Of a stretch of DNA of 64,000 nucleotides, positions 1 to 7,710 are shown in pieces. The position numbers and the translations under genes are program-made. A model generated the notes under the pieces. That model was not told where the DNA came from and searched no databases. It saw only the letters and a program-made list of their open reading frames with translations. Source of the stretch: CAVXXD01 sp963765625 (GTDB taxonomy: Bacteria; Actinomycetota; Geothermincolia; Geothermincolales; Geothermincolaceae); NCBI GenBank assembly GCA_963765625.1, contig CAVXXD010000012.1:418085-482084 (forward strand), read 5' to 3'. The stretch's first letter is position 1, and each line of letters begins with the position of its first letter.

Positions 1-2
1 CC

Positions 3-173
3 ATGCTGCCGGGCGAGCTGGAGGACGCCATCGCCGAGAGGCTGCCGGAGGACCTGCGCACCGGCTGGGAGGTGGTGGGGCCTTATCCCGCCGATATCCT
101 GGAGCGGGAAGACATCTATTTCGGTGCGGGAGCGGGTGAGATGTCCGAGACTCCCACCATCACCAACGGCTAA
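3..173 (+). CDS. C-terminal end of an unidentified protein (5' end outside window)
   Basis: An open frame runs in from the window edge to TAA at 171-173. It encodes at least 56 residues, ending in a short Ser/Thr-rich tail (ETPTITNG). The ATG at position 3 lies at the edge with no visible ribosome site, so the gene probably begins further upstream. The visible part is acidic (LEDAIAERLPEDLR, GWEVVGPYPADI) with no motif I recognise. It converges on the DUF190 gene, with about 22 bp of AT-rich spacer between them. Confidence 0.5.
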   Translation: MLPGELEDAIAERLPEDLRTGWEVVGPYPADILEREDIYFGAGAGEMSETPTITNG

Positions 174-195
174 ATTATAACAGTGAGTAAATAAA

Positions 196-540
196 TTACT
201 CTGCGTCGCCGCCGGTGCGGTAGGCGATCACTTCCACGCTCGCGAGGGTGATCAGCCCACCCTCGACCAACTCCTCCACCACGGGAAGAACGGCCCTGAT
301 GCGCTCCTCGCTGTCCACCACTTCGATGACCACCGGCAGGTCTTCCGACATCCGCAGGATGGCTGCCGTGTGGATGCGGCTGCTCTTGCCGAAGCCCTCG
401 ATGCCGCGTGTCACCGTGGCTCCCGCCAGGCCCTGCTCCCGCAGCCTCTCCACCAGCACCTGGTAAAGGGGCCGGTGCTGGTGGTGGTCGGACTCGCCCA
501 CGTAGATAGTGAGCAGCCCGGCTTTCCCCTCTATCTTCAT
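196..540 (-). CDS. DUF190 family protein, CrcB-associated
   Basis: A 114-residue protein with the DUF190 hallmarks: an early GKAGLLTIYVGE strand, the central motif GIEGFGKSSRIHT, and LPVVIEVVDSEERI followed by a GGLITL strand near the end. DUF190 proteins are small, ferredoxin-like, PII-related folds usually encoded beside crcB. Their role in fluoride tolerance is inferred from that linkage. A longer frame starts at a GTG at 558. I prefer the ATG at 540 because GGGAGGT sits 6 nt upstream. The gene starts 18 bp after the crcB stop, so the two are almost certainly one transcript. Confidence 0.88.
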   Translation of the reverse strand: MKIEGKAGLLTIYVGESDHHQHRPLYQVLVERLREQGLAGATVTRGIEGFGKSSRIHTAAILRMSEDLPVVIEVVDSEERIRAVLPVVEELVEGGLITLASVEVIAYRTGGDAE

Positions 541-558
541 GTCCGTACCTCCCGTCAC

Positions 559-933
559 TCAGACAGCGTTAGCTAGCAGGATCCCGACAAAGGTGGCCGC
601 CAGGCACCCCAGCAGGTTCGCGCCCATGTTGGCGGCAGCCGTCAGGTAGACACCGTTCCGTAACAGCTCGACCGTCTCGTAGCTGAAGGTGGAGAAGGTG
701 GTGAAAGCCCCCAGGAAACCTACGGTGACGAACACCCTGATCTCGGGGCTCCAGGAGAACCGCTCCAGCGCGAGGGTGAGAAAGAAGCCGATGACGAAGG
801 AGCCGATGAGGTTGACGGTAAGCGTGCCGTAGGGGAACCTTCCGGTGGTGGCGTCGGATACCCATCCGCTCAAGGCATAACGGGCCATCGCCCCGAGAGC
901 GCCGCCGGCGGCGACCAACAGATATCTGCTCAT
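559..933 (-). CDS. crcB: Fluoride exporter CrcB/FluC
   Basis: A 124-residue, four-helix membrane protein of the Fluc fluoride-channel family, which lets F- leave the cell as a dual-topology dimer. Diagnostic motifs are GGALGAMARYALS at the start, GTLTVNLIGSFVIGF in helix 2, and GFLGAFTTFSTFSYE, the Phe-box and Na+-site segment of helix 3. The ATG at 933 is preceded by AAGGAG at 5 nt and is better than the ATG at 954. A single full-length copy next to DUF190 suggests a homodimer. No fluoride riboswitch is visible upstream. The 5' region is shared with the divergent PadR gene, so that regulator may also control this operon. Confidence 0.93.
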   Translation of the reverse strand: MSRYLLVAAGGALGAMARYALSGWVSDATTGRFPYGTLTVNLIGSFVIGFFLTLALERFSWSPEIRVFVTVGFLGAFTTFSTFSYETVELLRNGVYLTAAANMGANLLGCLAATFVGILLANAV

Positions 934-971
934 GTCATCTCCTTCCGAAGACATTATAAATTATGAATAAA

Positions 972-1008
972 CATCACTATTGACATTATGCCACTAGTGA
1001 TGAAGAAT
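972..1008 (+). promoter_or_regulatory. PadR promoter with flanking palindromic operator
   Basis: TTGACA (980-985) and AAGAAT (1003-1008) are separated by 17 bp. The -35 box lies between the half-sites CATCACTA (972-979) and TAGTGATG (995-1002), an 8-bp perfect inverted repeat. A third TCACTA follows at 1025-1030. A repressor bound here would block the promoter. Because the site lies between crcB and the PadR gene, it could control both. The operator role is inferred. Confidence 0.6.
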
Positions 1009-1054
1009 AAGTATAGTTCCGATGTCACTAAGCTATGCAAGAGGGGAGAAGAAG

Positions 1055-1483
1055 ATGATGAACCACCACGGAGAAATGGGGAACTGCGGATGCGGAGGCA
1101 TGCACCACGGGCCTTTCCAACACATGCACGGTGAAGGCTTCAGCTTGGGAGGGACGGGCATGCCGCGGCGCTTCATGCGGCCGATGGTCCTGCTGCTCCT
1201 GGCCGAGCAGCCCATGCACGGCTACGAGCTGATGGGCAAGCTGAAGGATTTCGGCATGGGGCAGGGGATGATGGACCCGTCCATACTTTATCGCATGCTG
1301 CGCCACCTGGAGAGTGACGGGCTGGCCGAGAGCACCCTGGACGACAGCGGCTCCGGCCCGGCCCGCAAGGTGTACAACCTGACGCCCGAGGGGCGGGAGA
1401 TGCTGGACTTCATGGCCGCGGGCCTGGAAGAGGTGACCGGCTTTCTCAACCACTTCAAGGAGCGTTACGCCGGGCTGGGCTAG
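1055..1483 (+). CDS. PadR family transcriptional regulator with metal-ligand-rich N-terminus
   Basis: A 142-residue PadR winged-helix protein. The core runs from RRFMRPMVLLLLAEQPMHGY (helices 1-2) through DPSILYRMLRHLESDGL (recognition helix) and the wing GPARKVYNLTPEGREML to a short C-terminal dimerisation helix. The first 30 residues are unusual: they hold about seven His, several Met and two Cys (NHHGEMGNCGCGGMHHG), suggesting metal sensing. I chose the ATG at 1055 because AGGGGAG lies about 7 nt upstream; a longer frame starts at 1022 without a good site. The palindrome over its promoter suggests autoregulation. It is divergent from crcB-DUF190. Confidence 0.85.
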   Translation: MMNHHGEMGNCGCGGMHHGPFQHMHGEGFSLGGTGMPRRFMRPMVLLLLAEQPMHGYELMGKLKDFGMGQGMMDPSILYRMLRHLESDGLAESTLDDSGSGPARKVYNLTPEGREMLDFMAAGLEEVTGFLNHFKERYAGLG

Positions 1484-1490
1484 CGCTGGG

Positions 1491-2918
1491 TTAAATGGCC
1501 GACCTCTTCAGCGAGAACCGCTTCTGCAGCTTGCGCCAGAGGTCCAGCCAGCCGGGGTTGGAGAAGACCATGCTCCGGAACATGTTGTTGAGGATATCTT
1601 TCAGCGGCTTGTATCCGAGATTGAAGAGGAGGGGGGAGAGGACGTACCAGCAACGGATCTCCCGCTTGCCGAAGCCCGGCAGGTCCAGCACCGGCCGCCG
1701 CCTCTCCAGCTCGCTGTCGAGCTCGCCCTCCAGCAGGCCTTGCTCGCGGGCCGCGTCGTGCAGGCGGGTCCCGGGATAGGGGAAGAAGACGCTTAGAAGA
1801 AACCAGTCCGGCCGGCAGGCGCGGTTGACGCGCACCGTATCCATGAAGTCCCGCCTGGTCTCCCCCGGAATGCCGATGAGATTGTAGGTGCCCACCTTGA
1901 GGCCGTGTCTGCGGGCGGCGCCAACGGCGTCGACCAGGTCCTGGTTGGAGTAGTTGCGCCGGAGCACCTCCCGCCGGACTCGCTCGCTCCCCGACTCCAG
2001 CCCGATGTTGATGAAATCGAAACCGCCCCTCTTCAAGGCCGGGAAGAGACGGTCGTAATCAACGTTGGGGGCCACCCTCAGGTTGGAGCCGTAACGGATG
2101 GGGACCTCGAACTCCCGGTTGATGGCCGCGAGCTCATCGCAGAGCCCCTCCGCCCATTCCATGTCTATGCCGAGGGTCTCCACTTCCAGGTAGGCGTCTT
2201 CCATAAGGTAGAGGACGCGCTTCATCTCCAGGATCTCGGCGGCGATGTTGCCCGGCGAGCGCAGGCGGACGTACTTCCCCTCAGCCACTTTGCGCAGGGC
2301 GTGGTTGCAGCAGTAGGTGCACATGAAGGGGCAGCCCCGCCCGGCCAGGAAGGAAGGCCGGGAGATGGGGTTGGCCACCCAGGGTAGCCACATCTCTCGG
2401 TCGGGGAAGGGCAGGGAGTCTATGTCTTCGAGGAAGGGGCGGGGAAGGTTCTTCTCCACCTCGTCTCCCTTTCTTATCCAGAGGTTGGCGATGCCGGAGG
2501 GGGGCTTCCCGGCCTCCAGCTGATCGGCCAGTTCCAGCGTGGCGTATTCCCCTTCACCCACGCAGACCGCGTCGAAGGCGGACTCCAGGCACTCCTCCGG
2601 CCTCAGGGTGGCGTGGGGCCCGCCCACGGCCAGGAAAAGGTCCGGGTAACGCTGCTTGACCCGGCCGGCCACCCTGACCTGGTGGTGGTAGACGGTGTAG
2701 ACGGAGGTGAAGCAGACCAGCCCGGGGTCGAAGTCGCGGATGGTCTCGAACACCGCGTCGTCCGACTCCAGGGTGGACACCGCCAGCCGGGTCTGGTGCC
2801 CCGCCTGTTTGAGCACTGAAGATATATAGGAGATGCCGAACTGCATGCGGTCGTAGCCGATCAGCGGCTTCTCCTTAGAGTGATAATCTTCTTCCGCGTG
2901 CACGAACAATACTTTCAT
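1491..2918 (-). CDS. B12-binding-like radical SAM protein
   Basis: A 475-residue radical SAM enzyme. Residues 1-140 resemble a cobalamin-binding-type Rossmann domain (VCFTSVYTVYHHQ, AVGGPHATLRPEE, VCVGEGEYA). The [4Fe-4S] motif is C196-x3-C200-x2-C203 within GCPFMCTYCC. Later radical SAM landmarks are NIGLESGSERVRR and YNLIGIPGETRRDF. The layout matches the class that includes hopanoid, bacteriochlorophyll and lipid-modifying enzymes, but the substrate cannot be read from sequence. The C-terminal 70 residues are hydrophobic and basic and may touch the membrane. It is convergent with the PadR gene, 7 bp away. Confidence 0.85.
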   Translation of the reverse strand: MKVLFVHAEEDYHSKEKPLIGYDRMQFGISYISSVLKQAGHQTRLAVSTLESDDAVFETIRDFDPGLVCFTSVYTVYHHQVRVAGRVKQRYPDLFLAVGGPHATLRPEECLESAFDAVCVGEGEYATLELADQLEAGKPPSGIANLWIRKGDEVEKNLPRPFLEDIDSLPFPDREMWLPWVANPISRPSFLAGRGCPFMCTYCCNHALRKVAEGKYVRLRSPGNIAAEILEMKRVLYLMEDAYLEVETLGIDMEWAEGLCDELAAINREFEVPIRYGSNLRVAPNVDYDRLFPALKRGGFDFINIGLESGSERVRREVLRRNYSNQDLVDAVGAARRHGLKVGTYNLIGIPGETRRDFMDTVRVNRACRPDWFLLSVFFPYPGTRLHDAAREQGLLEGELDSELERRRPVLDLPGFGKREIRCWYVLSPLLFNLGYKPLKDILNNMFRSMVFSNPGWLDLWRKLQKRFSLKRSAI

Positions 2919-2942
2919 GGCTCAATATCTTACCAGACGGAT

Positions 2943-2979
2943 GAAAAGAAAAAGGCGGAGGACTCTCGCCCCCCGCCTG
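2943..2979 (-). terminator. Rho-independent terminator of the acyl-CoA ligase gene
   Basis: On the minus strand AGGCGG (2978-2973) pairs with CCGCCT (2958-2953), and TTTTTCTTTT follows directly. It lies just after the ligase stop codon and before the radical SAM start, so those genes are separate transcripts. Confidence 0.75.
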
Positions 2980-2995
2980 TAAGGTCTGTCGGTGC

Positions 2996-4633
2996 TTAGT
3001 TGGTGGCACCTTCGAAGATATCGGCGTAACGGTCGCGCAGTTCCCGCTTGAGCACCTTGAGGGTGTTGCCGTAGGGCATGTCCTCGGGACGCAGGACGCG
3101 GATGGCCTTGGGGGCCTTGTAGGCCGCGATATGCTCCTTGCACCAGGCTTTGAGCTCGTCTTCGGTGGCTTCCATGCCGGGATGCAGGCTGACCACGGCG
3201 ATGGGCACCTGCTTCTTGAGGGGATGGGGCACGCCGACCACCGCGACTTCGGAGACTGCCGGGTGTTCCCCGACCTCCCGCTCTACTTCCACCGAGAAGA
3301 TGGAGTAGCCGCCGCTCTTGATGACATCCTTCTTGCGGTCGACGAAGTTGAGCCGGCCCATCTTGTCCTTGAAGCCCATGTCGCCGGTGCGCAACCAGCC
3401 GTCTACGATGAGCTCCTTGGTGGCTTCGGGATTGTTCCAGTAACCCTGGCAGACGCCGGGGCCGCCGACCATAACCTCGCCGACCTCGCCCTTTTTAACC
3501 TTGTTGCCCTCGTCGTCGACGATCTTCATCTTGACCGGGAAGACCGGCCAGCCCACGCAGCTCTGGGGGTAGTCGATGCCCAGGATGGCTATCTTCATGG
3601 TGGCGGCGCCGGCCAGCTCCACCATGCCGTAGCACTCGGTGAAGAAGGCTTTCGAGCGTAAAGGCCCAAATTTGAAGAGGTTGCCCTTCTGGCAGAACTC
3701 GTCGGCTATCTGCTTGTTCATGGCGTCGGCCGCGCTGCCCAGCATCTTCAGACCGGAGAGGTCGTACCCGTCGATGCCGTGGTCCTTCATCATGGTGAAC
3801 ATGGCCGGGACTCCCACGAAGAGGCCGATCTTTTCCCGGTCCATGATCTCCAGGGCGTCTTTGGCGTTGAAGTGGGGGAGGTAGTAGGTGCGCAGGCCCA
3901 CACAGAGGCCGATGAGGTAAGAGCCGAAGCCGAAGACGTGGGAGGCCGGCAGGGAGAACAGGGAAGGGGTCCCGCCGACGGGCAGGATGGCGGCCACGAT
4001 CTTCTGGGCCAGCAGCAAGTTGTCCGAGGTCATGTAAGCCCCCTTGGGGAAGCCGGTGGTGCCGGAGGTGAAGAAGATGGAGACGATGTCGGTGGGCTTG
4101 TACTCGAACCTGGGCAGGGGGGAGGCCTTCTGCATGGCCTCGTTCAGGTCGATGAAGCCTTCCGGGATACCGTCCTTGGCCGGGGTCATGATCCACTGCT
4201 TGACGCCGGGCATGGTGGCCTTGTCCTTGATGTTGATATTGAAGACGGCCTCGTCGACGATCATGGTCTCGGCCCCGGAGTTCTCGATCATGTAGGACAT
4301 CTCCTTGCCCTTGAGCATGAAGTTCATGGGGACGGCGATACCCTTGGCGCGCATGATGGCCATGATCAGCATATGCAGGTCCCCGTTGTTCTGAGTGGCG
4401 ATGCCCACCCGGTCCCCCGGCTTGATGCCCAGGTCAACCAGGGCCGAGGCCGCCTTGTCGCAGAAGGCGCTCATTTCTTTGTAGGTGAACTTCTTGTCGG
4501 GGAAGCCGGTGTAATGAAGCGGCTTGTGCAGGGTGAGGAAGACCTCGTCGCCCCTGAGTTCAGCCAGGCGTTCCATCAGGTTGCCCAGGCTGAGATTCTT
4601 GTCCATAGCCAGTTTGAATTTGTCCAGTCGCAT
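2996..4633 (-). CDS. Long-chain fatty acid--CoA ligase (AMP-dependent synthetase)
   Basis: A 545-residue ANL-superfamily adenylating enzyme of normal length. The phosphate loop FFTSGTTGFPKG is at about residues 187-198. ECYGMVELAG (motif A5) follows, then GWLRTGDMG, the hinge VDRKKDVIKSGGYSI, and the catalytic C-terminal lysine region NTLKVLKRELRDR. It should activate a carboxylic acid to acyl-AMP and then acyl-CoA; chain length is not predictable here. The ATG at 4633 has GGAAAGGAG 6 nt upstream and is better placed than the ATG at 4639. It is a single-gene transcript ending in a clear terminator. Confidence 0.92.
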   Translation of the reverse strand: MRLDKFKLAMDKNLSLGNLMERLAELRGDEVFLTLHKPLHYTGFPDKKFTYKEMSAFCDKAASALVDLGIKPGDRVGIATQNNGDLHMLIMAIMRAKGIAVPMNFMLKGKEMSYMIENSGAETMIVDEAVFNINIKDKATMPGVKQWIMTPAKDGIPEGFIDLNEAMQKASPLPRFEYKPTDIVSIFFTSGTTGFPKGAYMTSDNLLLAQKIVAAILPVGGTPSLFSLPASHVFGFGSYLIGLCVGLRTYYLPHFNAKDALEIMDREKIGLFVGVPAMFTMMKDHGIDGYDLSGLKMLGSAADAMNKQIADEFCQKGNLFKFGPLRSKAFFTECYGMVELAGAATMKIAILGIDYPQSCVGWPVFPVKMKIVDDEGNKVKKGEVGEVMVGGPGVCQGYWNNPEATKELIVDGWLRTGDMGFKDKMGRLNFVDRKKDVIKSGGYSIFSVEVEREVGEHPAVSEVAVVGVPHPLKKQVPIAVVSLHPGMEATEDELKAWCKEHIAAYKAPKAIRVLRPEDMPYGNTLKVLKRELRDRYADIFEGATN

Positions 4634-4908
4634 GCACATCTCCTTTCCATACAGAAAAAAAGCCCCATAATTTGGTTTTCAGCCGTCGATAAGTTTACCC
4701 TGAGTCGGGCTGCTCGCGCAATATATTTACCGTTACAAATTATTTACAACGAAAATATAATCGAATCCGCTCTGCCTAACTAACAGGTTCCTTGAACTCA
4801 AGTATCAATTCCAATGCATTTGGGGTTTCCCGGACAAACTGGTGCGATATGCTCCGCATGGGAATATGTGGCAATGGAAGCTTGCTTTATTCTTGAAAGA
4901 AACGTCTT

Positions 4909-7152
4909 CTATCGGGGTGATGTAATAGGGCAACCAGCCGAAGCTGTTCCCCAGGTGTGGCCTTCGCCGTAGATTGCCCGCTCTACCACCACCCCGCCTG
5001 TAGCGGCAACAAGAGCGGAGACGTCCCAGTCGGTGACGTAGTCGTTAAGGCGGAAACTACGACGTGTCCCGGCAGCTATCTCCACCCCTTGCAGTTCGGT
5101 CGGCTTGAGATCGCCCGCACCTGTCATCAGCGTAAGGTCGACACTGACTATAGCATCGCCGGGATTCTGTACCAGGATCCAGGTCTCCACCCCCCCCTCG
5201 GTACAGCCCTCTGCCAGGCACCAGTTGGCGGCTGTTGAGATTACACCGATAGAGTCGTGCCCCCATGAGTTGCCGTTGCCATACATGGCACGCTCGCAGA
5301 CCACGCCTCCCGACGCCGTAACCAGGGTTGAGACATTGTAGTCGGTCACGTAGTCGTTAAGGAGAAAAGTACGACGTGTCCCCGCAGCTATCTCCACCCC
5401 CTGCAGCTCCCCCGGTTTCAGCTCACCGGCACCGGTCATCAGAGTAAGAGACACGTCAACCTCGGACGTTCCCGGGTTCTGCACCAGCACCCAGGTATCC
5501 ATATGGCCGTCGGTGCAGCCTTCCGCCATGTACCAGGTGGCAGCCGTCTCGGTGACCCCGATGGAACCATGCCCCCAAGTACGTCCCGGGCCGTACATGG
5601 CCCGCTCGCAGACTACCCCGGCAGTAGCCTCGACCAGCGTGGAGACACTGTAGTCATCGACGTAATCGTTTAACAGGAAGGAATGGCGCATGCCGGCCGG
5701 GATGGTGAATCCCGCCGGGCCGGGCTTTGCGCCTGAGGGCGTCATGAACGTAAGGTCTACCTGGACGTCGGTGCCCCCGGGATTCTGCACCAGCACCCAG
5801 GTCTCCATCTGGCCCTTGGTGCACCCTTCCGCCAGGTACCAGGTGGTGCTGGTCGACTTCACGCCCATGGAGTTGTGCGCCCAGGTTTTACCGTTGCCGT
5901 AGAGGGCACGCTCACAGATCACGTCACCCGAAGCGACGACCACGGTGGAGACGTTCCAGGTGGTCACGTAGGAATTGAGAAAGAAGCTGCGCCGGGACCT
6001 GGCCGGGATCAAGACCGCCTGCAGCCCGTCGGGTCTCTGCTCGCCTTCGGACGTCTGCAGTATGAGGTTGGCCAGAAGGTCACTGTCACCCGGATTCTGC
6101 ACCAGCACCCACGCCTCCATTCCGCCCTCCGTGCATCCTTCCGCCAGGTACCAGGTGGCGGCTTGCTGCACGTCGCTCGCGAAGGAGGCGCTAATGACAT
6201 GGTCGGTGGTTACGTTGGTGAACTCGTACGAGGTGACGGCTCCTACGCTGCTCCCGTCAACTATCACGTCGGCCACGTGGTACCCGGCTTCCGGGATGAC
6301 CTCGAAGTTCTGGTTCGACCCGTAGTAGAGGAGTATTTCCCCCATCGGGGCGAGCCCGCCTCCCGGACCGGCCGATGCATCTATCAACAAGGCTTTGAGA
6401 TCGAAGTCGACGGTAATCGTATGGTTGGAAGTGACGTAGAAGGTGTAGTCATCGAGGCCTCCATGCCAGACTCCATCTATGAACACACTGGCCACGAAGT
6501 AGCCTTCGTCGGGGGTGAAGGTGAAGGTGATTTCTTCTCCTCCCGTGACCGGCACTTCTCCTACCGGACTCATGCTCCCATGCTCGCCTGCCGAAGCGGT
6601 TATGGTAAAGGGGAGACCGGTGAAGTAGACGCTGATGACGTGATCCGTGGTGACATTTGTGAACTCGTACGAGGTGACGGCTCCCACGCTGATCCCGTCA
6701 ACGATCACGTCGGCGATGGCGTACCCTTCTTCAGAAATGATCTCGAAGCTCTGGCTTGACCCGTAGTAGACGGTTATTGGCCCCGAAGGTGCTATCCCGC
6801 CGCCCAGGCCGGCCGATGCATCGATGCCCAAGGCTTTGAGATCGAAGTCGACGGCAATCGTATGGTTGGAAGTGACGACCCAGAAAGTGTAGTCATCGAG
6901 GCCTCCCTGCCAGACTCCATCTATGAACACACTGGCCACGAAGTAGCCTTCTTCGGGGGTGAATGTGAAGGTGATGTCCTCTCCGCCCGGAACCGGCACT
7001 TCTCCCACCGGATCGATGCTCCCACCCGCGCTCGAGGAGGCAGTTATCGTGAAGCTATCGAGGGCGATTGAAGCTGACGGCTTCATAACGAAAGGCAGTT
7101 GCAGGGCAACGATGAACGCAAGCGCCAATAACAGAAGCCGCCTCGAGTACAT
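4909..7152 (-). CDS. Secreted repeat protein with InlB-like and TWYLAEG modules
   Basis: A 747-residue exported protein. The signal peptide (MYSRRLLLLALAFIVALQL) follows an ATG at 7152 with AGGGGGGT just upstream. Residues of about 35-340 hold four alternating beta repeats of the bacterial-repeat/InlB type (ITASSSAGGSIDPVG, EEGYFVASVFIDGVW, VADVIVDGSSVGAV). The rest is four copies of a module of about 105 residues with the signature TWYLAEGCTEGGMEAW...VLVQNPG...RRSFFLNSYV...ICERALYG. Such arrays are typical of cell-surface proteins in deep-branching Actinomycetota. I know no catalytic function for them. The same module ends the giant protein at 9874-15348. Confidence 0.75.
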   Translation of the reverse strand: MYSRRLLLLALAFIVALQLPFVMKPSASIALDSFTITASSSAGGSIDPVGEVPVPGGEDITFTFTPEEGYFVASVFIDGVWQGGLDDYTFWVVTSNHTIAVDFDLKALGIDASAGLGGGIAPSGPITVYYGSSQSFEIISEEGYAIADVIVDGISVGAVTSYEFTNVTTDHVISVYFTGLPFTITASAGEHGSMSPVGEVPVTGGEEITFTFTPDEGYFVASVFIDGVWHGGLDDYTFYVTSNHTITVDFDLKALLIDASAGPGGGLAPMGEILLYYGSNQNFEVIPEAGYHVADVIVDGSSVGAVTSYEFTNVTTDHVISASFASDVQQAATWYLAEGCTEGGMEAWVLVQNPGDSDLLANLILQTSEGEQRPDGLQAVLIPARSRRSFFLNSYVTTWNVSTVVVASGDVICERALYGNGKTWAHNSMGVKSTSTTWYLAEGCTKGQMETWVLVQNPGGTDVQVDLTFMTPSGAKPGPAGFTIPAGMRHSFLLNDYVDDYSVSTLVEATAGVVCERAMYGPGRTWGHGSIGVTETAATWYMAEGCTDGHMDTWVLVQNPGTSEVDVSLTLMTGAGELKPGELQGVEIAAGTRRTFLLNDYVTDYNVSTLVTASGGVVCERAMYGNGNSWGHDSIGVISTAANWCLAEGCTEGGVETWILVQNPGDAIVSVDLTLMTGAGDLKPTELQGVEIAAGTRRSFRLNDYVTDWDVSALVAATGGVVVERAIYGEGHTWGTASAGCPITSPR

Positions 7153-7374
7153 ATTTACCCCCCTATCCTCGCTGGAAAGCCCCCCAATGCCTCTATAACT
7201 AAGAATCGGCATCTCGCCTGCTTGACTTAATGCCAAGCTGTTAGATGAATGTGTGCCCGGCGTCGGTTAGGCAATACAATCCAAGTGTACTTCAGGATTC
7301 AAGGGATTATGCGGGCTACAATGAAAAGAAGTAATCCGCGATCCGGGGCTGATCGGAAGAAGGAGGGCACCCGT

Positions 7375-7710
7375 ATGGCGACACCGGTTTTCAACGACAA
7401 GCACAGGGAGGCGCTGGACGCGATGCTACTGGAAATACCCGGCGTGAAGGCGGGCAAAGCCTTCGGCTACCCCGGCTACTACATAGGCGGAAAGCTCTTC
7501 GCCTGCGTCTACGGCGAGGGGGTGGCTCTCAAGGTTCCCCGGGAGGTGCGCGACAGTCTGCTGGCCGGGAAGGGCGCCGACTACTTCGAGCCCATGGGCC
7601 GGGCGAAGATGAAAGAGTGGGTACTGGTCACCCGGAAGCGTTCGTCCGACTACGACAAACTCGAGGAGGCCTTCCTCGCCGCCATCTCCTTCGTCTCCAC
7701 GGCTCAATAA
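7375..7710 (+). CDS. TfoX/Sxy N-terminal domain-like protein
   Basis: A 111-residue protein resembling the small stand-alone TfoX N-terminal/YjbR-like fold: PGVKAGKAFGYPGYYIGGKLF, then VYGEGVALKVPREVR, then FEPMGRAKMKEWVLV. These proteins are widespread; apart from Sxy-type competence regulators their role is unknown. The ATG at 7375 has AAGGAGG 8 nt upstream, and earlier in-frame ATGs lack one. The end overlaps the convergent metallo-hydrolase gene by 7 bp. Confidence 0.75.
   Translation: MATPVFNDKHREALDAMLLEIPGVKAGKAFGYPGYYIGGKLFACVYGEGVALKVPREVRDSLLAGKGADYFEPMGRAKMKEWVLVTRKRSSDYDKLEEAFLAAISFVSTAQ

Noticed and set aside
934..1020. Fluoride riboswitch ahead of crcB
   Set aside because: No crcB-motif pseudoknot elements are visible; the leader is short and AT-rich and is explained by the divergent promoter.
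3779..4783. 334-residue plus-strand open frame opposite the acyl-CoA ligase gene
   Set aside because: Shadow of a GC-rich gene: no ribosome site, low-complexity Gly/Val/His composition, and the minus-strand protein has all family motifs.
5875..6759. 294-residue plus-strand frame within the repeat protein gene
   Set aside because: Antisense image of tandem repeats; its own repeats mirror those of the real protein.
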